Position numbers and translations under genes: made by a program. Shown piece by piece: positions 35,121 through 44,902 of a stretch of 64,000 nucleotides of DNA. Within the stretch, counting starts at the first letter, position 1. Every line of letters begins with the position of its first letter. This DNA is from Actinomycetes bacterium (GTDB lineage: Bacteria > Actinomycetota > Actinomycetes > Actinomycetales > Micrococcaceae): positions 1 to 64,000 of the forward strand of contig JAFAAV010000037.1 of assembly GCA_023426375.1 (NCBI GenBank), given 5' to 3'. The notes below the pieces were generated by a model. It had not been told where the DNA came from. It saw nothing but the letters and a program-made list of their open reading frames with translations, and searched no databases.

Positions 35121-36556
35121 CACAATCCATTCTCGGGGCGCGAGTCGCCTCCGCTGCTCCCGTCGACGCCGCTCTGAGCGGTTCGGCGGGGGCCGTCCCG
35201 GCCGGCGCGAGCCTGCCCACCACGTTCTACCAGCGGGCGGACCTCGTGCTCGCCGGCACCGATGCGGACCTCGCCCGGTTCTTCCCGGGTGATTCCGGGC
35301 TCCGCCAGCCCGTGCACACGTGTTACGTCCCGGCCGACCTGGTCACCGTGGACACCCCCGCCGAGTGGGGCCGCGCCGCACAGGCCGCCGCCGATGAAGC
35401 GGGCGGACTCCAGGTGCTCGCCGAACTGGCGGGGCTCACCGGGGACGGCGTGAGCGACATCGTCAATCGTGTGGCTGCCAAGCTGCAGAGCGAACCCATC
35501 GAGGACCTGCGACTGGACCTCGAGGACGGCTTCGGCAACCGCTCCGACGGCGAAGAAGACGCCGCAGCAGCCCAGGCCGCCCGCACCGTTGCCCAGTTCG
35601 CGATCAACCGGGCCAACGGATCCGCACCGGCACCGGCCTTCGCGGGCATCCGTTTCAAGTGCTTCGAAGAAGCAACCCGCGCCCGCGGTCTGCGTTCCCT
35701 GGACGTGTTCGTGAGCACCCTGGTGCGCGAGGGCGGCCTGATCGAGGCCGGCGTGAGCACCGACGGGTTGCCTACCGGACTCGTGCTGACCCTGCCCAAG
35801 GTCTCCTCCGTGGAGCAGGTGCAGGTCATGGTCGAGGCGTGCCAGACCCTCGAGGATGCGCTGGGTCTACCCAACGGTCGACTGCGCTTCGAAATCCAGA
35901 TGGAAACGGCCCCCATGATCCTGGGGCTGGACGGCACGTGCCTGATTCCCGCGATGCTGCGCGCTGCCGAGGGCCGCGCCACGTCGCTGCACTACGGCAC
36001 CTACGACTACTCGGCGTCCCTGGGGATCTCCGCGCAGTTCCAGTCCATGGAACACCCCGCCGCGGACTTCGCCAAGAACGTCATGCAAGTGGCCGTGGCC
36101 GGCACGGGTGTGCACCTGTCCGACGGCTCCACCAACCAGTTGCCCGTGGGTGACGCGGACCAGCGCCGCGATTCCTGGGCACTGCACGCACGACTGGTCC
36201 GCCGGTCATTGGAACGCGGTTACTACCAGGGCTGGGACCTGCACGCCCACCAGCTGCCCACGCGCTTCCTCACCAATTACGCGTTCTACCGCGACGGGTT
36301 CGACGCCGCCGCCCACCGCCTGGAGGTCTACTCCCGTCGGTCGGTGCCCGGCATCGAAGCCGCCGATGTGGCCGATGAACCCGCCACCGCTCGCGCCCTG
36401 GCCCGCTACATCCTGCGCGGCACGCTGTGCGGTGCGGTGACCGAGGACGAGCTGCGTATCGCCGGCTTGACCCCGGAAACGGTGAACTCGGTCGCGAAGA
36501 CGGGCGTGGCGGCGCCGTCGAACGCTGAACATTCTGAAACAGGAGAAACACGATGA
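35117..36556 (+). CDS. DUF6986 family protein, CitE/HpcH-like TIM-barrel enzyme of unknown function
   Basis: A 479-residue protein retaining all landmarks of the HpcH/HpaI-citrate lyase beta superfamily: RLDLEDG, GIRFKCFEEA, LTLPKVSSVEQV, FEIQMETAPMIL (metal-binding Glu) and LHYGTYDYSASLGI. It is longer than CitE (about 300) because of extra N- and C-terminal segments. It sits between malate synthase (4-base GTGA overlap) and AllE (4-base ATGA overlap), so all three are translationally coupled. The superfamily cleaves or forms C-C bonds next to carboxylates, often with glyoxylate, acetyl-CoA or pyruvate; a reaction on a glyoxylate- or ureidoglycolate-related compound is inferred. GTG at 35117 is the only start consistent with the overlap. 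Confidence 0.8.
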   Translation: MTQSILGARVASAAPVDAALSGSAGAVPAGASLPTTFYQRADLVLAGTDADLARFFPGDSGLRQPVHTCYVPADLVTVDTPAEWGRAAQAAADEAGGLQVLAELAGLTGDGVSDIVNRVAAKLQSEPIEDLRLDLEDGFGNRSDGEEDAAAAQAARTVAQFAINRANGSAPAPAFAGIRFKCFEEATRARGLRSLDVFVSTLVREGGLIEAGVSTDGLPTGLVLTLPKVSSVEQVQVMVEACQTLEDALGLPNGRLRFEIQMETAPMILGLDGTCLIPAMLRAAEGRATSLHYGTYDYSASLGISAQFQSMEHPAADFAKNVMQVAVAGTGVHLSDGSTNQLPVGDADQRRDSWALHARLVRRSLERGYYQGWDLHAHQLPTRFLTNYAFYRDGFDAAAHRLEVYSRRSVPGIEAADVADEPATARALARYILRGTLCGAVTEDELRIAGLTPETVNSVAKTGVAAPSNAEHSETGETR

Positions 36557-37410
36557 GCGAACGCACGTACTGGGCCACCCACGGTGGCCACCCGCCGCAG
36601 ACCGATCTGCTGACCGACCGGGCCATGTTCAAGGAGGCCTACGCGGTGATCCCGCGGGGTACGCAGCGGGACATCGTGACCTCGTTCCTGCCGTTCTGGG
36701 AAGGCACCCGGCTGTGGGTGCTCGCGCGACCGCTGACCGGTTTCGCGGAGACGTTCTCCCAGTACCTCATGGAGGTCTCCCCCGGTGGCGGCTCGGACAA
36801 GCCCGAGGACGACCCGGACGCCGAAGCGGTGCTGTTCGTCATGGAGGGCTCGCTCGAGCTGACCCTGGGTGACGAGCCCGGTGACGACGACATTCACACC
36901 CTCAACCCCGGTGGCTACGCATTCATCGCCCCGGGTGAGACGTGGACCGTGCACAACCGCGGTTCCGAGGAAGCTCGCTTCATGTGGGTGCGCAAGCGCT
37001 ACCAGAAGGTCGCGGGCATCGAGAAGCCGGAATCCTTCGTGACCAACGAACAGGACGTGGAACCCACGCCCATGCCCGGCACCGAGGGCCGCTGGGCCAC
37101 TTCGCGGTTCGTGGACCCGACGGACGTGCGCCACGACATGCACGTGACCATCGTGACCTTCCAGCCCGGCGGGATCATCCCGTTCGCGGAAACCCACGTG
37201 ATGGAACACGGGCTCTACGTGCTCGAGGGGCAGGCCGTGTACCGCCTCAACGAGGACTGGGTCGAGGTGCAGGAGGGTGACTTCATGTGGCTGCGCGCCT
37301 TCTGCCCGCAGGCCTGCTACGCCGGAGGCCCCAAGCCCTTCCGCTACCTGCTGTACAAGGACGTCAACCGGCACGCTCCCCTGTCCCTGGGAGGGCATGC
37401 GGGGCGCTGA
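36553..37410 (+). CDS. allE: (S)-ureidoglycine aminohydrolase
   Basis: A 285-residue bicupin that releases ammonia from (S)-ureidoglycine to give (S)-ureidoglycolate. The first cupin has ETFSQYLMEVSPGGGSDKPE, while the second carries the Mn site of AllE enzymes, E-T-H-VME-H (FAETHVMEHGLYVLEG) plus Gln in CPQACYAGG. Length matches the family. Last gene of the malic enzyme-malate synthase-DUF6986-allE unit, overlapping the preceding gene by four bases and followed by a very strong hairpin. Confidence 0.95.
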   Translation: MSERTYWATHGGHPPQTDLLTDRAMFKEAYAVIPRGTQRDIVTSFLPFWEGTRLWVLARPLTGFAETFSQYLMEVSPGGGSDKPEDDPDAEAVLFVMEGSLELTLGDEPGDDDIHTLNPGGYAFIAPGETWTVHNRGSEEARFMWVRKRYQKVAGIEKPESFVTNEQDVEPTPMPGTEGRWATSRFVDPTDVRHDMHVTIVTFQPGGIIPFAETHVMEHGLYVLEGQAVYRLNEDWVEVQEGDFMWLRAFCPQACYAGGPKPFRYLLYKDVNRHAPLSLGGHAGR

Positions 37411-37432
37411 TTTCCGCCCCCTGACGATTTAA

Positions 37433-37478
37433 GGTTCCTTATCCCCGATTTCCGCTGTGGAATCGGGGATAAGGAACC
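37433..37478. terminator. Bidirectional terminator between allE and the racemase-like gene
   Basis: An 18-bp perfect stem, GGTTCCTTATCCCCGATT (37433-37450) and its complement (37461-37478), with a 10-base loop, lies between two convergent genes. It is more AT-rich than the other hairpins here. Confidence 0.8.
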
Positions 37479-37512
37479 CTATTCCGTTCCTGATGGGGGG
37501 CGCGCCGACTGC

Positions 37513-38232
37513 TCAGCCCAGCGGGAAGCCCTTGAGGTCCTTGGGCAGGGGCGGGGCGTAGGTGCGGGATTTGGACGTGGTGAGTCCCAGGCGCACGAGA
37601 GATTGCGCGATGGTCACCGCTGCGGCAACTCCGTCCACCACGGGCACACCGCACTGTTCACGCACGGCGGCTTCGAGCGCTGCCATACCACCGCAGCCGA
37701 GCACGATGACTTCCGCGCGATCCTCGTCGATGGCCCGCTGAGCCTCGGCCACGATGGACTGGATCGCGGCGCTCTCATCCGCTTCCAGATCCAGCACCGA
37801 GGTATTGGACGCGCGCACGGACGCGCAGCGATCCATCAAACCGGCCAACTGCAGCCGGTCCTCAATGAGGGGCACCGTGCGGTCCAGGGTCGTGACCACC
37901 GAATAGCTGCGCCCCACGAACGTTGCCATGGACGCGGCGGCCTCGGTGATGTCCACGACCGGCTGCTCCAACAGCTCCTGCAGTCCCTCACGGCCGTGTT
38001 CGCCGAAACCTGCCTGGATCACGGCGTCGAAGGGCTGGTCGTAGCTGAGCACCGCGTCCATCACGCCCACCGCGGCCAGGTAAGACTCCATGTTGCCTTC
38101 ACACGAGGGCGCCCCAAAACGCGGGGTCAGACCTACAATTTCGACGCCGGGCTCGGCCACTTTTCGCGCCGACTCCGCAATCGATTCCGTCATGGACTCC
38201 GTGGTGTTCACGTTGACCGTCAAAATGCGCAT
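37513..38232 (-). CDS. Asp/Glu/hydantoin racemase superfamily protein with a single catalytic cysteine
   Basis: A 239-residue protein of the family containing hydantoin and allantoin racemases, Asp/Glu racemases and arylmalonate decarboxylase. The family N-terminus RILTVNVNTTESMTESI and the C-terminal cysteine segment VIVLGCGGMA (Cys180) are present. The N-terminal catalytic cysteine, expected in a segment like ACFxDPG near residue 75, is Gly75 in IQAGFGEHG. Two-base racemases need both cysteines; arylmalonate decarboxylase has this same Gly/Cys pair. Genomic context (20 bases after the allantoin permease) favours a ureide-linked role, but simple allantoin racemisation is doubtful. The ATG at 38232 follows AGGAG by six bases. 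Confidence 0.8.
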   Translation of the reverse strand: MRILTVNVNTTESMTESIAESARKVAEPGVEIVGLTPRFGAPSCEGNMESYLAAVGVMDAVLSYDQPFDAVIQAGFGEHGREGLQELLEQPVVDITEAAASMATFVGRSYSVVTTLDRTVPLIEDRLQLAGLMDRCASVRASNTSVLDLEADESAAIQSIVAEAQRAIDEDRAEVIVLGCGGMAALEAAVREQCGVPVVDGVAAAVTIAQSLVRLGLTTSKSRTYAPPLPKDLKGFPLG

Positions 38233-38252
38233 GGTGTTCTCCTTTTTCAAGG

Positions 38253-39797
38253 TCAGTGGGTGGTGGCCACGGCGATGGATTCACCGTGCTGGTCCGTGTA
38301 CTCCACGCGCTTCTTGGCGGTGATCAGGTAGCAGGTCGCACCCAGTGCCGCGCCGATGAACCACGAGAACTCGCTCGCTCCTGCGAAGAACGGAAGCAAG
38401 GCCACGGCCAGGGACGCCAGCGATGAGGGGATGAACGCCGCAATCGCTCGCGGGTTCACACCCTTGCGGTAGTAGTACGCGCCGTCGTTGGTGTCGATGT
38501 AGAGCTGCGGGACGTTGACCTTGGAGCGTCGAATGATCCAGTAGTCGACCATGATGATGCCGAACAACGGGCCCAGCAGTGCACCCAGTCCACCCAGGAA
38601 GTACACGATCACCACGGGTGAGTTGTAGAGGTTCCAGGGCAGGATGATCAGGCCGATCACGGCGGAGACGATGGCTGCTTTCTGGAAGTTCAGCGCCTTG
38701 GGGAACATGTTGGTCAGCGCGTAGGTGGGCGCCACGAAGTTGGCCATCAGGTTCACCGCGACCGTGAGAATCAGCAACGCCAAGGATGCCAACACGATCA
38801 ACGGCACGGACGGGATGGTCTGCACGATGTCCGCGGGGGCCGTGATGATGGTGCCGTCCAACTTCAGCTGCGCACCGGCCAGTGAGACCACGATCAGGCC
38901 GAACAACAGCATGTTGATGGGGATACCCCAGAAGTTGCCCTTCACGATCGCGCCTTTACTGGTGGCCGAACGCGTGAAGTCACAGAAGTTCAGCACGAAC
39001 GTTCCGTAGATGGACACCCACAGTGCGCCGCCGCCCAGGATGTGAACCCACATCTCCCAGCCGGTCAGCGGGTTCTCGGTGGTCCACGCGATCGAGAAGT
39101 CCACCCGCCACAGCATCCACACGGCCAGCGCCACGAAGGTGACCAAGATGATGGGGCCGGCAAAGGCCTCGTACCGGCGAATCATTTCCATGCCGTAGCA
39201 AACGATGATGACCTGGATGATCCACAGGGCCACGAAGCTGATCCACCCCAGGGTGGACAACCCCAGGACGTCGTTGGAATCCAACGGTGCCAACCCCGGC
39301 CACAAGGCAATGAGCATCACGCGCAGCACCACGGAGGCCAAGTAGGTCTGAATGCCGAACCACGCGATTGCCACGATGCCGCGCACGGCGGCCGGCAGCT
39401 GTGCACCGTGCACACCGAAGGAAATGCGGCTCATGACCGGATACGGCACACCGGTCTTGTAGCCCATGAATCCGGACAGGCACAGCAGGAAGAACAACAG
39501 CAGTGCACCCACCCCCAGTGCGGTGAGTACCTGCCACGCCCCAAGTCCCAGGGCGAAGAGTCCGATGGCGAACGAATAGTTGCCCAGCGAGTGCACATCG
39601 TTGGCCCACAACGTGAAGATGCTGTACGCGTTCCACGTGCGGCCTTCTCTGCGTGTGGGGGCCAGGTCCACGTTGTACAGGCGGTCGCTGGTGATGGGCG
39701 GCGGTTCGGTCTGAACCGTGCCGGGCGAATAAACGTGGTCGAATTCCGGGCGTCCGGCGGCACGTTCACGCGACAAAGCGGTCTCGTCAGTGGCCAT
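38253..39797 (-). CDS. NCS1 family nucleobase:cation symporter, probable allantoin permease
   Basis: A 514-residue permease with 12 predicted membrane segments. NCS1 hallmarks are YNVDLAPTRREGRTWNAYSI, FTLWANDVHSLGNYSFAIGL (the start of TM1 where the Na/substrate site lies), YPVMSRISFGVHGAQLPA and AIAWFGIQTYLASV (TM3 Trp). This is the PucI/Mhp1/FurD group carrying allantoin or hydantoins. A strong AAGGAGGGG precedes the ATG at 39797. It is divergent from the hyi operon and shares its control region; it is cotranscribed with the racemase-like gene. Allantoin is the likely substrate from context. Confidence 0.9.
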   Translation of the reverse strand: MATDETALSRERAAGRPEFDHVYSPGTVQTEPPPITSDRLYNVDLAPTRREGRTWNAYSIFTLWANDVHSLGNYSFAIGLFALGLGAWQVLTALGVGALLLFFLLCLSGFMGYKTGVPYPVMSRISFGVHGAQLPAAVRGIVAIAWFGIQTYLASVVLRVMLIALWPGLAPLDSNDVLGLSTLGWISFVALWIIQVIIVCYGMEMIRRYEAFAGPIILVTFVALAVWMLWRVDFSIAWTTENPLTGWEMWVHILGGGALWVSIYGTFVLNFCDFTRSATSKGAIVKGNFWGIPINMLLFGLIVVSLAGAQLKLDGTIITAPADIVQTIPSVPLIVLASLALLILTVAVNLMANFVAPTYALTNMFPKALNFQKAAIVSAVIGLIILPWNLYNSPVVIVYFLGGLGALLGPLFGIIMVDYWIIRRSKVNVPQLYIDTNDGAYYYRKGVNPRAIAAFIPSSLASLAVALLPFFAGASEFSWFIGAALGATCYLITAKKRVEYTDQHGESIAVATTH

Positions 39798-39907
39798 ATC
39801 CCCTCCTTAGGTGATGAGTCGATCTCTGAGCACAGCCCTGATGACCTGGCCCGATATGTGGTCCACCGGTGGGTGGGAGACACAGACAGAAACATCTCAC
39901 ACCAAAG

Positions 39908-39963
39908 GTTGACGTAGGTCACATTCTAACCTAACGTTTTCACCAGATAGAACTTAACTTCCA
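39908..39963. promoter_or_regulatory. Divergent promoter region of permease and hyi operon with putative IclR operator
   Basis: For the plus strand, TTGACG (39909-39914), 17 bases, TAACGT (39932-39937); for the minus strand, TAGAAT (39923-39928) is a possible -10. A CRP/GlxR-like dyad GTTGA-N6-TCACA spans 39908-39923. Ten bases after the plus-strand -10 lies TAGAA-N6-TTCCA (39948-39963), matching the operator proposed upstream of malic enzyme and uraD. Confidence 0.55.
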
Positions 39964-40013
39964 TAATCCGAAAGACGGGCACCCGCGAAGGGCCGCCACA
40001 CAGGAGGAAAACC

Positions 40014-40799
40014 GTGAGCTACACCGTCAACTCTTCGATCTTGCTGACCGATCTGCCGATCAACGATCGCCCGCAGGCCGTGGCCTCCGCAGGTTTCACC
40101 CGCGCCGAGTTCTGGTGGCCGTTCCCGACCCCCACCCCGACGGATGCAGAGATCCAGGAATTCGTGGACGCACTCAAGAACGCCGGCGTCCAGTTGACCG
40201 GTTTGAACTTCTACGCCGGTGACATGCCCGGCGGCGAGCGCGGTGTGCTCTCCCAGCCGGCTCGTTCGGACGAGTTCCAGGCCAATATCGACGCCGTGGT
40301 GAAGATCGCCCAGGCCACCGGCTGCAAGGCGTTCAACGCGCTCTACGGCAACCGCCTGGACGGCGAGGACGCCGCAGAACAGGACCGGGTCGGCGTCGAA
40401 AACCTGCAGCGTGCGGCGGATGCCGTGGCTCCCTTGGGCGGCGTCGTGCTGCTCGAGCCCGTCTCCGGCACCGAGGCCTACCCGCTCAAGACCGCTGCGG
40501 ACGCCCTGGCCATCATCGAGAAGGTGGGCCGCGACAACGTCAAGCTGCTGGCGGACTTCTACCACTTGGCCGTCAACGGTGATGACGTAGAGAAGGTCAT
40601 CGAGGAGCACGCCGCGAACTTCGGCCACATCCAGATCGCCGACAACCCGGGCCGCAACGAGCCCGGCACTGGTGAGCTGCCGCTCGAGAAGTGGATCGAC
40701 CGCTCCCGTGAACTCGGTTACGACGGCGTGATCGGCCTGGAGTACAAGGCTTCGCAGGAGGATCCCTTCGCGTGGCTGCCCCGTGAGAAGCGCGCCTGA
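40014..40799 (+). CDS. hyi: Hydroxypyruvate isomerase
   Basis: A 261-residue xylose-isomerase-like TIM barrel that interconverts hydroxypyruvate and tartronate semialdehyde. Metal ligands and active-site residues are visible in VVLLEPVSG (Glu), LLADFYHLAVNG (Asp), GHIQIADNPGRNEPGTGE (Gln, Asp) and VIGLEYKAS (Glu). The GTG start at 40014 follows AGGAGG. First gene of the hyi-reductase-gcl-glycerate kinase-allantoinase unit. In this setting it recovers hydroxypyruvate formed alongside tartronate semialdehyde. Confidence 0.93.
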   Translation: MSYTVNSSILLTDLPINDRPQAVASAGFTRAEFWWPFPTPTPTDAEIQEFVDALKNAGVQLTGLNFYAGDMPGGERGVLSQPARSDEFQANIDAVVKIAQATGCKAFNALYGNRLDGEDAAEQDRVGVENLQRAADAVAPLGGVVLLEPVSGTEAYPLKTAADALAIIEKVGRDNVKLLADFYHLAVNGDDVEKVIEEHAANFGHIQIADNPGRNEPGTGELPLEKWIDRSRELGYDGVIGLEYKASQEDPFAWLPREKRA

Positions 40800-40885
40800 T
40801 CCGGCCGCCTCACCACCTGAAGACAACGAACTGCAGAACACCAGCTACACCCGCGGATCACCGCAGAACTTCTAAGGAGAACATC

Positions 40886-41770
40886 ATGACCAAGGTTGCT
40901 GTTATCGGATTGGGCATCATGGGCCTTCCCATGGCCAAGAACCTCGTCACCGCAGGCCACGAGGTCACTGGTTACAACCGCTCCCCCGAAAAGGCCCAGG
41001 AGCTCGCCAAGGCCGGCGGCACCGCTGCCGGTTCCGTGGCCGAGGCCGTCAAGGACGCCGAGGTCATCATCACCATGGTTCCGGACTCCCCGGACGTTCA
41101 GGCCGTGGTCGAGGGTGAGGACGGCGTGTTCGCCAACGCCCCGCAGGGTGCCCTGTGGATCGATGCGTCCACCATCCGCCCGGACGTGGCCGTGAACCTG
41201 GCCGACGCCGCTCGCAAGGCCGGTATCCGCCCGCTGGACGCTCCCGTCTCCGGTGGCGAGCAGGGCGCGATCGACGCAGCACTGTCCATCATGGTCGGCG
41301 GTGAGGCCACCGATTTCGAGGCTGCCCAGGAAGTCCTCAACGGCGTGGGCAAGACCATCGTGCACGTGGGCCCTTCCGGCTCCGGCCAGACGGTCAAGGC
41401 CGCCAACCAGCTCATCGTGGCCGGCAACATCCAGTTGCTCGCCGAGTCGGTCGTGTTCCTCGAGGCCTACGGCGTTGATACGGACGCCGCTCTGAAGGTC
41501 CTCGGTGGCGGACTGGCCGGCTCCAAGGTTCTCGATCAGAAGGGACAGAAGATGCTCGATCGCAACTTCGATCCCGGTTTCCGCCTGGCCCTGCACAACA
41601 AGGACATGGGCATCGTCACCGCCGCCGCACGCGAGGCCGGCGTCACTATCCCGTTGGGCGCTGTCGTCGCCCAGTTGGTCTCCGCCCTGGTCGCCCGCGG
41701 CGACGGCGGACTGGATCACTCGGGTCTGTTCAAGCTCGCCAATGAGCTGTCCGGCGGCGACAAGAAGTAA
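40886..41770 (+). CDS. glxR: 2-hydroxy-3-oxopropionate (tartronate semialdehyde) reductase
   Basis: A 294-residue beta-hydroxyacid dehydrogenase reducing tartronate semialdehyde to D-glycerate. It has the Rossmann motif VIGLGIMGLPMAKNLVTAGH, the substrate-binding DAPVSGGEQGA segment, and the catalytic Lys in VKAANQLIV (family motif GxGxxxKxxN, here GSGQTVKAANQ). An AAGGAG ribosome-binding site precedes the ATG. It sits between hyi and gcl, the enzyme that makes its substrate. The symbol follows E. coli usage and should not be confused with the corynebacterial CRP-type regulator of the same name. Confidence 0.93.
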   Translation: MTKVAVIGLGIMGLPMAKNLVTAGHEVTGYNRSPEKAQELAKAGGTAAGSVAEAVKDAEVIITMVPDSPDVQAVVEGEDGVFANAPQGALWIDASTIRPDVAVNLADAARKAGIRPLDAPVSGGEQGAIDAALSIMVGGEATDFEAAQEVLNGVGKTIVHVGPSGSGQTVKAANQLIVAGNIQLLAESVVFLEAYGVDTDAALKVLGGGLAGSKVLDQKGQKMLDRNFDPGFRLALHNKDMGIVTAAAREAGVTIPLGAVVAQLVSALVARGDGGLDHSGLFKLANELSGGDKK

Positions 41771-41825
41771 CTTCCCCGGCCCACGCGGGCACGGCGGTCT
41801 GAGACAAGATTTCAAGGAGAACATC

Positions 41826-43601
<1,776 letters not shown>

Positions 43602-43629
43602 TAACGGACGGTCTACTTCAGTCCGATAC

Positions 43630-43668
43630 ACCGCGGGCCGCTCACGGAATCCGTGCGCGGCCCGCGGT
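43630..43668 (+). terminator. Intra-operon hairpin between gcl and glycerate kinase
   Basis: ACCGCGGGCCGC (43630-43641) pairs perfectly with its complement at 43657-43668; inside, after one mismatch, CACGG pairs with CCGTG around a 3-base loop, giving about 17 base pairs. No U-run follows and the next ribosome-binding site is 20 bases away, so it may attenuate or protect rather than end transcription. Confidence 0.75.
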
Positions 43669-43696
43669 TCAGCCAAAGAATTTTCGGGAGGTTCTC

Positions 43697-44851
43697 GTGC
43701 GCATTGTGGTGGCACCAGATAAGTTCAAGGGCTCGGTGAGCGCCGAGGAGGCGGCCGAGCACATCGCTGCCGGGATCCGCGAGGCCCAGCCGGACGCCCA
43801 GGTCACCGTTCTGCCCGTGGCCGACGGCGGTGAGGGCACGCTGGATGCCGCGGTCACCGCCGGCTACACGCGCCACGACCTCACGGTCACTGGACCCGTC
43901 GGCGAACCCGTGGCCGCGGCCTGGGCTCGTCTCGACGACACCGCCGTGGTCGAGATGTCCCTGGCCTCCGGGCTGGCTGCACTCCCCCATGACGAGAACG
44001 GGGAACCGATCCTCGCCGCTCGCGAGGCCACCAGCCGCGGCAGCGGTGAGTTGATTGCCGCGGCCTTGGACGCCGGCTGCACCCAGATCATTTTGGGCGT
44101 GGGCGGCAGCGCCAACACGGACGGCGGCGCGGGCATGCTCGCCGGCCTGGGCGCTCGCTTCCTCAATGAGCAGGGCACCGAGATTCCCGACGGCGGCGCC
44201 GCACTGGCGCAATTGGCCTCCGTGGACGTGTCCGGCCTGCACCCCGGTATTTCCTCCGCACAGTTCATCCTGGCCGCGGACGTGGACAACCCGCTCACCG
44301 GCGAGCGCGGTGCCGCCGCGGTCTTCGGACCCCAGAAGGGTGCCTCCGAACAGGATGTCTCCGAGCTCGACGCCGCCCTGGGAACCTTCCGCGATGTCCT
44401 TGCCGAGGCCTTGGGAGACTCGGCCCGCGACGTCGCGGAAGCCCCGGGTGCCGGTGCCGCCGGCGGGGTGGGTTATGCCGCGCTGGCCGTCTTGAATGCG
44501 ACGCGAAGGCCTGGGATCGACGTCGTCCTCGACCTGGTGAACCTGGACGACGCCGTGACCGGCGCAGACTTGCTGATCACCGGCGAAGGCAGTCTGGACG
44601 AGCAATCCCTGGGTGGTAAAACACCGGTGGGTGTGCTCAAGGTTGGCCAGGCCCACGACGTGCCCGTGATCGCCGTGTGCGGCCGCACCACCCTGGATCG
44701 CGAGACCCTGGAGGCCACCGGTTTCCGCGCAACCCACGCGCTGTCCGACCTTGCCCCGGACGCCCAAACATCCATGCGTGAAGCACCCCGGTTACTCCGT
44801 GAGGTGGGACACACGGTAGCTTCAGAACTAGCCAAGACCTCGAACGGCTGA
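43697..44851 (+). CDS. Glycerate kinase
   Basis: A 384-residue kinase of the GarK/GlxK family phosphorylating D-glycerate to a phosphoglycerate and so feeding ureide carbon to glycolysis. Signature segments: RIVVAPDKFKGSVSAEEAAEH, PVADGGEGTLDA, SRGSGELIAAAL, LGVGGSANTDGGAGM, and PGAGAAGGVGYA, with GEGSLDEQSLGGKTPVGV near the C-terminus. GTG at 43697 is the start matching the family N-terminus and follows GGGAGG. It precedes allantoinase by 51 bases. Confidence 0.94.
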   Translation: MRIVVAPDKFKGSVSAEEAAEHIAAGIREAQPDAQVTVLPVADGGEGTLDAAVTAGYTRHDLTVTGPVGEPVAAAWARLDDTAVVEMSLASGLAALPHDENGEPILAAREATSRGSGELIAAALDAGCTQIILGVGGSANTDGGAGMLAGLGARFLNEQGTEIPDGGAALAQLASVDVSGLHPGISSAQFILAADVDNPLTGERGAAAVFGPQKGASEQDVSELDAALGTFRDVLAEALGDSARDVAEAPGAGAAGGVGYAALAVLNATRRPGIDVVLDLVNLDDAVTGADLLITGEGSLDEQSLGGKTPVGVLKVGQAHDVPVIAVCGRTTLDRETLEATGFRATHALSDLAPDAQTSMREAPRLLREVGHTVASELAKTSNG

Positions 44852-44902
44852 GCGGCCCGCGCCGTCACCGTTCCCGCACACCTCCGAAAGGAACTCCCCG
44901 TC

